From: Sphingomonas sp. Leaf412
Lineage (GTDB): Bacteria; Pseudomonadota; Alphaproteobacteria; Sphingomonadales; Sphingomonadaceae
DNA: 64,000 bases
Direction: 5' to 3'
Assembly: GCF_001425405.1 (NCBI RefSeq)
Contig: NZ_LMQP01000003.1
Span: forward strand, 553,822-617,821
A model generated the notes under the pieces. The model saw only the letters and a list, made by a program, of their open reading frames with translations. It made no database searches and was not told where the DNA came from. Positions within the stretch are counted from its first letter, which is position 1. Each line of letters starts with the position of its first letter. This document shows positions 33,901 to 44,981 of this stretch, one piece after another. The position numbers and the translations under genes are program-made.

Positions 33901-35133
33901 ATGAAGAGGAACCGCAATATCCGCGCGGCGCTGCTGATGTCGGCCGCCGCTGTATTTGCCGCCCCCGCCGTCGCGCAGGATGCCGTTCCGGTGGTGCAGG
34001 TGCCGCCCCCGCCGGTGGCCGCGACGCTGCCCGCCCCCGCGCAATCGTCGGCTCCGAGCGACCGGAGCGCGACCCCGGTCAATCCCGAGGCCGCGGCCGC
34101 GGCGGAGGCGGAGGCGGCCGAACGCGCCGCCGAGCGTCGCGCGACGCGGCGGGCGGCGCCGACCCGCCGCGCGGTCGCCGCGACCGCTGCCCGGACGGTC
34201 GCGCCTGCGGCGACGGCGCCGCGGGCGCCCGCACCGGCCGCACCCGCGCCGGCACCCGCGGCGGAGCCTGTCGTGCCCGCGCCCGTCGCGGCCCCCGCCA
34301 CGGCGGCTGTCGCCGAGCGGACGACGCGGACCGAGACGCAGGAGAGCGGCGCGCCGGTATGGCCGCTCGCGCTGATCGCGGCGCTGATCGTCGCGGCGGG
34401 CGCCTTCTTCTTCCTGCGCGCGCGCCGCGCGCGGCAGGATGAGAACGTTTGGGCCGAGGCCGAACCCGCCTATGCCGACGCCGATCACGCCGAGCCCGCT
34501 TATGTCGAGCCCGCCCCGGTCCACCGCGACGCTGTCGAACCGTCGCCTGTCGCCGTCGCGCCGCTCGGCGCGGCCGCGGTGGCGGGCGTCGTTGCCGGGG
34601 AAACCAGCATCGAACATGCCGATGCGCAGGATGTCGCCGCGCTGACCGCGGGCACGGGTGCGAGCGACCGCCCGTGGCTGGAATTCGCCATGCGCCCCGT
34701 CCGCGCGGGGACCAGCGCGGACGAGGCGCTGGTCGAGATCGAACTGACCGTCGGCAACGCGGGCGGCGTGGCGGCGCAGGACGTCCGCGTCTCCACCTTC
34801 ATGCTCGCCGCCGGGAACGATGCGGAAATGGAGCGCTTGCTGATCGAGCCGCGCACCGATGCGGGCGATCACCTGACGATCGCGGCGGGCGAGGGCGCGC
34901 GGGTCGACGCGACGCTGGTGATGAACCGGACGGGGATGGACGGCGAATTCCGCCCCGTGATCGTCGCCGACGCGCGCTATCGCCTGCCGGACGGCAGCGA
35001 GGGGCGGACCTCCGCCAGCTTCCTGGTGGGCGGCGCGACCGACGCGGGCGGCCCGGCGCCGATCGACCTCGACCGCAACCTGATGCGCGACGACGTCGAG
35101 GCCGCGCTGTACCGCGCGCCCGAACGCGTCTGA
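33901..35133 (+). CDS. Single-pass membrane protein with Pro/Ala-rich segment and Ig-like domain (paralog 1)
   Basis: This 410-residue protein has four parts. A signal peptide ends near A-V-A-Q (26). A Pro/Ala/Arg-rich low-complexity stretch covers about 28-145. One membrane helix (about 154-172) is followed by the basic R-A-R-R-A-R. A C-terminal beta-sandwich-like domain (about 257-385) has R-P-W-L-E-F and the pattern V-x-I-E-L-T-V-x-N-A-G-G, similar to CARDB/Ig-like folds. The protein at 37200-38351 has the same architecture and a related C-terminal domain. A GGGAG ribosome-binding site precedes ATG. It is divergent from rpoB. No function can be assigned. Confidence 0.78.
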   Translation: MKRNRNIRAALLMSAAAVFAAPAVAQDAVPVVQVPPPPVAATLPAPAQSSAPSDRSATPVNPEAAAAAEAEAAERAAERRATRRAAPTRRAVAATAARTVAPAATAPRAPAPAAPAPAPAAEPVVPAPVAAPATAAVAERTTRTETQESGAPVWPLALIAALIVAAGAFFFLRARRARQDENVWAEAEPAYADADHAEPAYVEPAPVHRDAVEPSPVAVAPLGAAAVAGVVAGETSIEHADAQDVAALTAGTGASDRPWLEFAMRPVRAGTSADEALVEIELTVGNAGGVAAQDVRVSTFMLAAGNDAEMERLLIEPRTDAGDHLTIAAGEGARVDATLVMNRTGMDGEFRPVIVADARYRLPDGSEGRTSASFLVGGATDAGGPAPIDLDRNLMRDDVEAALYRAPERV

Positions 35134-35236
35134 CGCCCGAAGGATCGAACAGGACAGGGGCATCCCGTGCGGATGCCCCTCGTCATTCGTGGCGCGCGGG
35201 GGCATGATCGCGCCGTGACACCGACCGGAGAATGAT

Positions 35237-37150
35237 GTGAAGGCGTACCTGCTCCTCGCCGCCGCGCTGATCGCGCCCCCGCTGTCCGCGCAGCAGGCGC
35301 CCGCGGGCGACATCCCCGCGAAATTCGTGCCGCCCACCGCCGATCACGACTACGACAAGCGCGTCGTCATGATCCCGATGCGCGACGGGACGAAGCTGTA
35401 CACCGTCATCGTCGTGGCGAAGGGGGCGAAGGACGCGCCGATCGTCCTGACGCGCACGCCCTATAACGCCGCGGGCCGCGCGAACCGCGCCGACAGCGCG
35501 TCGATGCTGTCGACGCTGCCGCTGGCGGACGAGGGGTTCGTGAAGGCGGGCTATATCCGCGTGTATCAGGATATCCGCGGCAAATACGGGTCGGAAGGCG
35601 ACTATGTCGTCACGCGCCCGCCGATCGGTCCGCTGAACCCGACGAAGGTGGATCACACCACCGACGCCTACGACACGATCGACTGGCTGGTGAACAAGGC
35701 GAACCTGCCCGAATCGAACGGCCGCGTCGGCATGATCGGATCGTCGTACGAGGGCTTCACCGTCGCGATGGCGCTGCTGAACCCGCACCCGGCATTGAAG
35801 GTCGCCGCCCCCGAAAGCCCGATGATCGACGGGTGGATGGGCGACGACTGGTATCATTACGGCGCCTTCCGCCTCGCCAACATCGGCTGGATCGGGTCGC
35901 AGACGGGATACAAGGGCGCGGGCAAGGCGCCGCCGTCGGGCGGCTGGGACGATTACGACAATTTCCGCAAGGGGTCCGCCGGCGACTGGGCGAAGAAGGT
36001 CGGCTACGACCAGCTGCCGTTCTGGCAACGATTCGTCAGCCACCCGTCCTACGACGCTTATTGGCAGGGACAGGCGCTCGACAAACTGCTCGCCGCCAAT
36101 CCGTCCGACGTGCCCACCCTGTGGGAACAGGGGCTGTGGGATCAGGAGGACATGTACGGCGCTATCACCGCGTGGGAGGCGCTCAAGGCCAAGGGGAAGG
36201 TTGGAAACAACTTCCTGGTCATGGGGCCGTGGCGCCACAGCCAGGTCAATCGCGACGGCCGGTCGCTCGGCCCGTTCCAGTGGAACGGCGACACTGCGGC
36301 GCAATTCCGCGACGACATGGTCGTGCCGTTCTTCGACCAGTATCTGAAACCCGGCAGCCCGGCGGCGAACCTGTCCGTCGCCGCGATCTACAATACCGGC
36401 GAAAATCGTTGGGACCGGTTCGCGGACTGGCCGCTGGCGTGCGAGAAGGGCTGCGCGACCGACCTGACGCCCCTGTATTTCCAGGCGAACGGCGCGCTCG
36501 GCTTCGACCGGCCGGGGCAGGGGGCGGACCGCTACGTCTCCGATCCCGCCAAGCCCGTGCCGCACCTGCCGCGTCCGGTGAATTTCGACGACGGCCGCTG
36601 GGGCGACTGGCTGGTCAGCGACCAGCGCCATGCCGATGGCCGCCCCGACGTCCTGACCTACAGCACCGCGCCGCTGACGAAGGCGGTGCGCGTGTCGGGG
36701 GCGCCGTTCGCGAACCTGCTGGCGCGCACGACCGGCACCGACGGCGATTTCGTCGTGAAGATCATCGACGTCTATCCGGAGGAGGTCGCCAGCGATACGA
36801 AGATGGGCGGATACCAATTGCCGATCAGCCTCGACATCTTCCGCGGCCGCTATCGCGACAGTTTCGCGAAGCCCGGCGCGATCCCGGCCGGGAAGGTGCA
36901 GCGCTATCGCTTCCGCCTGCCCACCGTGAACCACGTGTTCCAGCCGGGCCACCGCATCATGGTGCAGGTGCAATCGTCGCTGTTCCCCTTGTACGATCGC
37001 AATCCGCAGACGTTCGTGCCCAACATCTTCCAGGCGAAGCCGCAGGACTATCGCGCCGCCACGATCACGATCGAGCGCGGCGGGGCGAATGCCAGCTCGG
37101 TCGACCTGCCCGTCGTGCCGGTCGTCCAGCCGCAGGCGGGCACGCGCTGA
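35237..37150 (+). CDS. Alpha-amino-acid ester hydrolase-like enzyme (CocE/NonD family)
   Basis: This 637-residue exported serine hydrolase has a signal peptide cut near L-S-A-Q (19). The catalytic triad is recognisable: Ser170 in G-S-S-Y-E-G, Asp302 in W-D-Q-E-D-M and His334 in G-P-W-R-H-S. The residues Asp204 (G-D-D-W), Glu304 and Asp305 correspond to the carboxylate cluster that distinguishes alpha-amino-acid ester hydrolases, which bind the amino group of substrates such as amino acid esters and aminopenicillins or cephalosporins. The C-terminal third is the jelly-roll domain typical of X-Pro dipeptidyl-peptidase-like enzymes. The natural substrate is unknown; dipeptides or glutaryl/cocaine-type esters are alternatives. 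It lies between two paralogous membrane proteins. Confidence 0.88.
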   Translation: MKAYLLLAAALIAPPLSAQQAPAGDIPAKFVPPTADHDYDKRVVMIPMRDGTKLYTVIVVAKGAKDAPIVLTRTPYNAAGRANRADSASMLSTLPLADEGFVKAGYIRVYQDIRGKYGSEGDYVVTRPPIGPLNPTKVDHTTDAYDTIDWLVNKANLPESNGRVGMIGSSYEGFTVAMALLNPHPALKVAAPESPMIDGWMGDDWYHYGAFRLANIGWIGSQTGYKGAGKAPPSGGWDDYDNFRKGSAGDWAKKVGYDQLPFWQRFVSHPSYDAYWQGQALDKLLAANPSDVPTLWEQGLWDQEDMYGAITAWEALKAKGKVGNNFLVMGPWRHSQVNRDGRSLGPFQWNGDTAAQFRDDMVVPFFDQYLKPGSPAANLSVAAIYNTGENRWDRFADWPLACEKGCATDLTPLYFQANGALGFDRPGQGADRYVSDPAKPVPHLPRPVNFDDGRWGDWLVSDQRHADGRPDVLTYSTAPLTKAVRVSGAPFANLLARTTGTDGDFVVKIIDVYPEEVASDTKMGGYQLPISLDIFRGRYRDSFAKPGAIPAGKVQRYRFRLPTVNHVFQPGHRIMVQVQSSLFPLYDRNPQTFVPNIFQAKPQDYRAATITIERGGANASSVDLPVVPVVQPQAGTR

Positions 37151-37199
37151 TCGCGGCGGACGGTTGACGTTCGGTCTGGGCGGGGTAGCGAAGGGCGTC

Positions 37200-38351
37200 A
37201 TGATGTCGCGTTTCCTCGCCCCGCTCCTCGTCCCGTCCGTCATGCTGGCGTCCCCGCTGGCCGCGCAGGTCGCGCCGCCCGTGCCGCTGCCGTCGCCGTC
37301 CGTGGCCGCCACGGCGCCGGAACCGGTCGCCACCGTTCCCGCCGAGGCCAGCGCGCTGCCGCCGCCCGTATCCGCGACGCTGCCGCCCCCCGCGCCGACG
37401 CCGACCGCGCGCGCGACCCCCGCCCCTCGTCCCACGCCCACCGCAAGCCCCGTTCCCCGCGCCACCGCGACGGCGCAGCCCGCCGCGCGCCCGTCCGCGT
37501 CGCCCGCCGCGGCTGCATCGCCCGCGGCCCCCGCGGCGTCGACGCCGGCGCCCGCCGCATCCGCCGATCCGGCGGCGGCGGTTCCCGCGGCGGTCGTCGC
37601 GGGCCGCCCCGCCGGGGCGCTGCCGCAGGTGGAGGAGCCCGGCCCGCTATGGGCGCTGCCGGTCACGGGCGGCCTCGTCGTCGGCCTCGTCCTGATGGCG
37701 CTGCTGATCCGCCGCCGCCGCCGCCGCGCACTGGCGGGGGAGGGGGAGGATCTGCCCGTCGCCGCCGCGTCCCCGGCCGCTCCCGATCTCCCCGCCGCTC
37801 CCGACGTCCCCGTCGCCCCGCTGCCCGACGCGCCCCCGCCGCTCCCGCACGGCGGCGCCGACCTGTCCTTCGTCCTCCATCCGCGCCGTGCGGGCGTGAA
37901 CCTTCTGACCGCCACGCTGGAGGCGGAGATCGTCGTGCGCAACGACGGCGACGCGACGGCGGACGGCGTCCGCGTCGTTCTGCGCCTGCTCAGCGCGGGC
38001 GGCGATCCCGCGACGGAACTGGCCGCCGTGTTCGACGACGACGCCGGGTCCCCCGTCACGGCCCCCTTCGCGCTGGCGGCGGGGGAGGAGCGCCGCCTGA
38101 CCGCGCTGGCCACCTGCGGCCGTCACGACCTCAACGTCGTCACCGCGGCGGATCGACCGATGTTCGTGCCCGTCGCGGCGGTCAGCGTGCGCTACGCGGA
38201 CGGGAATCGCGCGGCGCAGGTGGCGCAGGCGTTCGCGCTGGGGGTGGAGCGGGCGGGGGCGGAGAAGCTCGGCCCGTTCTGGCTCGATGCGCCGTCGCGG
38301 ATGCACGACGCGGTCGGGGCGCGTGCCTATGCTCCCGAACTGCGGCGATAG
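37200..38351 (+). CDS. Single-pass membrane protein with Pro/Ala-rich segment and Ig-like domain (paralog 2)
   Basis: This 383-residue protein has the same four-part layout as the one at 33901-35133: signal peptide (cut near L-A-A-Q, 23), a long Pro/Ala/Thr/Ser linker (about 25-145), one membrane helix (about 150-170) followed by six Arg, and a C-terminal beta-rich domain (about 218-345). The two C-terminal domains align around L-x-F-x-x-x-P-x-R-A-G, V-x-N-x-G and V-R-V. AAGGG lies 5 nt before ATG 37200; a second ATG follows at 37203. It starts 49 bp after the hydrolase, so the two are probably co-transcribed. Confidence 0.78.
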   Translation: MMSRFLAPLLVPSVMLASPLAAQVAPPVPLPSPSVAATAPEPVATVPAEASALPPPVSATLPPPAPTPTARATPAPRPTPTASPVPRATATAQPAARPSASPAAAASPAAPAASTPAPAASADPAAAVPAAVVAGRPAGALPQVEEPGPLWALPVTGGLVVGLVLMALLIRRRRRRALAGEGEDLPVAAASPAAPDLPAAPDVPVAPLPDAPPPLPHGGADLSFVLHPRRAGVNLLTATLEAEIVVRNDGDATADGVRVVLRLLSAGGDPATELAAVFDDDAGSPVTAPFALAAGEERRLTALATCGRHDLNVVTAADRPMFVPVAAVSVRYADGNRAAQVAQAFALGVERAGAEKLGPFWLDAPSRMHDAVGARAYAPELRR

Positions 38352-38367
38352 CGCCGGGCGCGCGACA

Positions 38368-38396
38368 TTGACCGGCGCGGTCCGCCTGCGTATAGG
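38368..38396 (+). promoter_or_regulatory. Promoter of the str operon (rpsL)
   Basis: TTGACC (38368-38373), a 17-bp spacer and TATAGG (38391-38396) form the best promoter match in the window. The transcript would have a leader of about 150 nt before rpsL, which may hold regulatory structure. Confidence 0.78.
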
Positions 38397-38555
38397 CGCG
38401 CCGGTACGGCAGAGGCGACTCCGTCGGACACGCTTGAACATTGCTGGATGCATCAGGACCGCGGGTGGCCGCTGACGGGCGCCCAACCGGTCCTTTTCGT
38501 ATTCCGTAGCTTGTTAGGCTCCAGCAAAGTAACCCTTTGAAAGGTGAAGGCTTCA

Positions 38556-38927
38556 ATGCCCACGATCAACCAGCTGGTCCGCAAGGGCCGCGACCCGCAG
38601 AAGGCCAAGTCGAAGGTCCCTGCGATGGAGCAGAACCCGCAGAAGCGCGGCGTCTGCACCCGCGTCTACACGACGACCCCGAAGAAGCCGAACTCGGCGC
38701 TGCGCAAGGTGGCGAAGGTCCGCCTGACCAACCAGCGCGAAGTCATCAGCTACATCCCGGGCGAGGGCCACAACCTCCAGGAGCACTCGGTGGTCCTGAT
38801 CCGCGGTGGCCGTGTCCGCGATCTTCCCGGCGTTCGCTACCACGTCCTGCGCGGCGTGCTCGATACGCAGGGCGTGAAGGATCGCCGCCAGTCGCGCTCC
38901 AAGTACGGCGCCAAGCGTCCGAAGTGA
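38556..38927 (+). CDS. rpsL: 30S ribosomal protein uS12
   Basis: S12 lies at the decoding centre and controls accuracy. The 123-residue protein has the conserved [13 protein letters not shown] loop with Lys43 and Lys44 intact. At position 88, however, it has Arg (G-G-R-V-R-D-L-P-G) where E. coli and most alphaproteobacteria have Lys. ATG 38556 (M-P-T-I-N-Q-L) is chosen over an in-frame ATG four codons upstream, because it matches the family and has GAAGG 5 nt before. It is the first gene of the str operon. Confidence 0.98.
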   Translation: MPTINQLVRKGRDPQKAKSKVPAMEQNPQKRGVCTRVYTTTPKKPNSALRKVAKVRLTNQREVISYIPGEGHNLQEHSVVLIRGGRVRDLPGVRYHVLRGVLDTQGVKDRRQSRSKYGAKRPK

Positions 38928-39026
38928 TCGGGCATTGCCCGGTCACCCCGGCTGACACCGGGTTCCAGATACAAAAGTAAGCCCCGGACGTGTTCCGGAA
39001 GCGGCTGAAGAAGCAAGGAATATCAG

Positions 39027-39497
39027 ATGGCTCGTCGTCGTCGTCCCGAAAAGCGGGAAATCCTGCCTGATCCCGTATACGGGGATGAGGTTCTGTCCAA
39101 GTTCATGAATTCGGTCATGATGGACGGGAAGAAGTCCGTTGCCGAAGGCATCGTCTATTCCGCCATGACCGTGGTCGAGCAGCGCGCCAAGCGCGAGCCG
39201 ATCGGCGTGTTCCACGATGCGCTGAACAACATCAAGCCGGGCATCGAGGTCCGGTCGCGCCGCGTCGGCGGTGCGACCTACCAGGTCCCGGTCGAGGTGC
39301 GTCCCGAGCGTGCGCAGGCGCTGGCGATCCGCTGGCTCATCACCGCGGCGCGCGGCCGCAGCGAGAACACGATGTCGGCGCGCCTCTCGGGCGAGCTGAT
39401 GGACGCCGCCAACAACCGCGGCAACGCGGTGAAGAAGCGTGAAGACACGCACCGCATGGCCGAAGCGAACCGCGCGTTCTCGCATTATCGCTGGTAG
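39027..39497 (+). CDS. rpsG: 30S ribosomal protein uS7
   Basis: S7 nucleates the 3' domain of 16S rRNA and contacts the E-site tRNA. The 156-residue length is normal. It begins [11 protein letters not shown] and contains the [12 protein letters not shown] block and the [13 protein letters not shown]-terminus. The 99-bp gap after rpsL contains GC-rich inverted repeats (CCCCGG.../...CCGG) of a second repeat type. Confidence 0.98.
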   Translation: MARRRRPEKREILPDPVYGDEVLSKFMNSVMMDGKKSVAEGIVYSAMTVVEQRAKREPIGVFHDALNNIKPGIEVRSRRVGGATYQVPVEVRPERAQALAIRWLITAARGRSENTMSARLSGELMDAANNRGNAVKKREDTHRMAEANRAFSHYRW

Positions 39498-39527
39498 GGT
39501 ATTATATCGGGTGCGGGAGACACCAAG

Positions 39528-39797
39528 ATGGCGACTGCACCCGAACCGTCCGTCGATGAACTCGATCGCCAGTCGGCGCGACTGGAAGCGGAATCCCGCA
39601 AACTGCGCGCCGAGGCGGAGAAGTTGAGCGCCGAGCAATACAAGCTCGTCGCCGAACAGTACAAGCTCGAGGCGGAACGCTTCAAGCTGGAGCGGGACAA
39701 GACGCTGTCGCCCTGGCTGCTTCTCGCGCAAGGGCTGATCGGCGGCGCGGCGTTGCTAGGGTCGGCGCTCGCTCTCCTGAAATATCTCGGCGCGTAA
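39528..39797 (+). CDS. Coiled-coil protein with C-terminal membrane helix, inserted in the str operon
   Basis: This 89-residue protein is rich in Glu, Lys, Ala and Leu. Residues about 10-58 form a continuous heptad coiled coil with near-repeats (E-Q-Y-K-L-V-A / E-Q-Y-K-L-E-A / E-R-F-K-L-E-R). A short polar joint follows, then one membrane helix (about 62-86, S-P-W-L-L-L-A-Q-G-L-I-G-G-A...), so it looks tail-anchored. It lies 30 bp after rpsG and 46 bp before fusA, on the same strand. Standard str operons have nothing here. Function unknown; coiled-coil oligomerisation at the membrane is an inference. Confidence 0.82.
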   Translation: MATAPEPSVDELDRQSARLEAESRKLRAEAEKLSAEQYKLVAEQYKLEAERFKLERDKTLSPWLLLAQGLIGGAALLGSALALLKYLGA

Positions 39798-39843
39798 GCG
39801 GTCGATCGTTACTACTGAAACCCAACACTGAAGGACCACGACC

Positions 39844-41940
<2,097 letters not shown>

Positions 41941-41957
41941 ATGACCCGTTCCCACCT

Positions 41958-42021
41958 CCGTTCGCCCTGAGCGAAGTCGAAGGGTACGCGCATGTGCTTC
42001 GACTTCGCTCAGCACGAACGG
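41958..42021. repeat. REP-like inverted repeat, family A, copy 3
   Basis: Arms CCGTTCGCCCTGAGCGAAGT (41958-41977) and a complementary arm ending CGAACGG (42015-42021) with a short central part. It lies in the transcribed fusA-tuf spacer. Confidence 0.85.
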
Positions 42022-42119
42022 GGTGGGGGAGGGGCTGGCAATCCACTAAATCAGTCGCTATGGGGCCGCGTCGACACGCGGCTCCGCTCGCGCAGACGAA
42101 TCCAAGAAGGTAGGGAAAA

Positions 42120-43313
<1,194 letters not shown>

Positions 43314-43345
43314 GCCGCGCGCCGCTTCGGCGGTTCGTCGCAAAA

Positions 43346-43391
43346 GCCACCGCCCGTCGCACCGAAAGGTGCGGCGGGCGGTTGCCTTTTT
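43346..43391 (+). terminator. Intrinsic terminator of the str operon
   Basis: A stem of about 16-18 bp (GCCACCGCCCGTCGCACC with GGTGCGGCGGGCGGTTGC, two mismatches), closed by a GAAA tetraloop, is followed by five T. Confidence 0.9.
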
Positions 43392-43579
43392 ATGAGGGTG
43401 TCGTTAAGCGCCGCCCCTTCGAGTTTAGAGAACAACGCTCTTTCTCCGTCGTTCCCGGCAGCTCCCGTTTCAGGGGGCACACGGGGATCTCATCCCGCCG
43501 GCGTTCCGCCTGCGGCACGAGCCCCCGGGATTTGTTCCGGGGTGACGGCCGGGGGCGTGGCAACGCATCGGTAGGAATT

Positions 43580-43888
43580 ATGGACACCAACATCCGCATC
43601 CGCCTCAAGGCGTTCGATCATCGCGTGCTGGACCAGGCGACCGGCGACATCGCCGACACCGCCCGTCGTACCGGCGCGCTCATCCGTGGCCCGATCCCGC
43701 TGCCCACGCGCATCGAGAAGTTCACGGTCAACCGCGGCCCGCACATCGACAAGAAGTCGCGCGAGCAGTTCGAGGTGCGCACGTACAAGCGCATGCTCGA
43801 CATCGTGCAGCCGACCCCGCAGACGGTCGACGCGCTGATGAAGCTGGACCTCGCCGCCGGTGTTGACGTCGAGATCAAGCTCGCCTAA
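43580..43888 (+). CDS. rpsJ: 30S ribosomal protein uS10
   Basis: S10 is part of the 30S head and also of the NusB-NusE antitermination complex. The 102-residue protein begins [14 protein letters not shown] and contains R-T-G-A-x-I-x-G-P-I-P-L-P-T. It is the first gene of the S10 operon. The upstream 190 bp after the tuf terminator contain GC-rich inverted repeats (for example CCCCCGGGA / TTCCGGGG near 43525-43545). ATG 43580 is preceded by GTAGGA. Confidence 0.98.
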   Translation: MDTNIRIRLKAFDHRVLDQATGDIADTARRTGALIRGPIPLPTRIEKFTVNRGPHIDKKSREQFEVRTYKRMLDIVQPTPQTVDALMKLDLAAGVDVEIKLA

Positions 43889-44226
43889 TGGCAGCGCTCC
43901 CGCGGTCGACTTCGAGTCCCGCGGCTGATGTGCTTCCGCGAAGGCGGAAGCCCAGACTGGGTTCCCGCCTTCGGCGTTTGCGCCGAAGTTTATCCTGAGC
44001 GCCTGCCTTGGCAGGCAGTCGAAGGGCGGGAACACAAGCTGAGATTTGAGATACCGCCGGCAGCTTCTGCTGCCGGGACAGCGTCTCCCGTCACGCCTTC
44101 CTCGCGAGGGCACCAGCCCGGGGCGGGGGCACGCTTCGCATTTCCGGGCTGGAACCCTGCTTTGGCGGGGATGGCACGCACCTTCGGGATGGTCCCGCGG
44201 GTGCCTCTGTATGGGAGCAACGGATC
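43889..44226. other. rpsJ-rplC spacer (338 bp), repeat-rich and non-coding
   Basis: In the S10 operon these two genes are normally adjacent. Here the gap holds several inverted repeats: GCGAAGGCGG with CCGCCTTCGG at about 43938-43974; TTCGGCG-TTTG-CGCCGAA at about 43971-43988; a partial family A arm near 43994-44030 (TATCCTGAGC ... GTCGAAGG); and CCGGCAGC-TTCT-GCTGCCGG at about 44057-44076. The 3' half (44095-44226) is GC-rich. I see no ORF with coding features. This long structured spacer is transcribed between the first two operon genes. Confidence 0.65.
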
Positions 44227-44979
44227 ATGCGTACCGGCGTGATCGCGAAGAAAATGGGGATGACCCGCCTGTTCCAGGACGACGGCCGCCACGTGCCGGT
44301 CACCGTCCTCCAGATCGAGGCGCTTCAGGTCGTTTCCCGTCGCGAGACAGATCGTGACGGCTATACCGCCGTCCAGCTTGGCGCAGGAGTCGCCAAGGCA
44401 AAGAACGTCGCCAAGCCGCAGCGCGGCCACTTCGGCAAGGCCGAGGTGGAGCCCAAGGCGATCGTGGCCGAATTTCGCGTGACCGAGGACAACCTCCTCG
44501 ACGTCGGCGCGGAGCTGTCGGCCGATCACTTCGCCACCGGCCAGTATGTCGACATCCAGGGTCGCACGCAGGGCAAGGGCTTCGCCGGCGCCATGAAGCG
44601 CTGGAACTTCGGCGGCCTGCGCGCCACCCACGGCGTCTCGGTCTCGCACCGTTCGCACGGGTCGACCGGCAACCGCCAGGATCCGGGTCGCGTCTTCAAG
44701 AACAAGAAGATGGCCGGCCACATGGGCGACCGCAACCGCACGCAGCAGAACCTCCAGATCGTCGGCACCGACGTGGAGCGTGGCCTGATTTTCGTGAAGG
44801 GCTCCGTGCCCGGCTCGAAGGGCGGCTGGCTGTTCGTCAAGGATTCGGTGAAGGAGCCGCGCCATGCGGACACGCCGTATCCGGCCAGCCTGAAGTCCGC
44901 TGCCAACAGCAACACCGCCGCCGACACGCCTGCCGAGAATACGGCCGACGTGACCGCGACCGACGGCCAGGAGGGCTGA
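44227..44979 (+). CDS. rplC: 50S ribosomal protein uL3
   Basis: L3 reaches the peptidyl-transferase centre and is one of the first proteins to assemble. The 250-residue protein begins [14 protein letters not shown] and keeps the central H-G-S-x-G block. It ends with an Ala/Thr/Asn-rich and acidic tail of about 40 residues after the normal family end (residues about 210-250: [12 protein letters not shown]), longer than in E. coli L3 (209). Confidence 0.97.
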   Translation: MRTGVIAKKMGMTRLFQDDGRHVPVTVLQIEALQVVSRRETDRDGYTAVQLGAGVAKAKNVAKPQRGHFGKAEVEPKAIVAEFRVTEDNLLDVGAELSADHFATGQYVDIQGRTQGKGFAGAMKRWNFGGLRATHGVSVSHRSHGSTGNRQDPGRVFKNKKMAGHMGDRNRTQQNLQIVGTDVERGLIFVKGSVPGSKGGWLFVKDSVKEPRHADTPYPASLKSAANSNTAADTPAENTADVTATDGQEG

Positions 44980-44981
44980 GC

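Noticed and set aside
37164..37191. TTGACG with TAGCGA 16 bp later before paralog 2
   Set aside because: Transcription would start almost at the start codon, leaving no ribosome-binding site. Co-transcription with the hydrolase is more likely.
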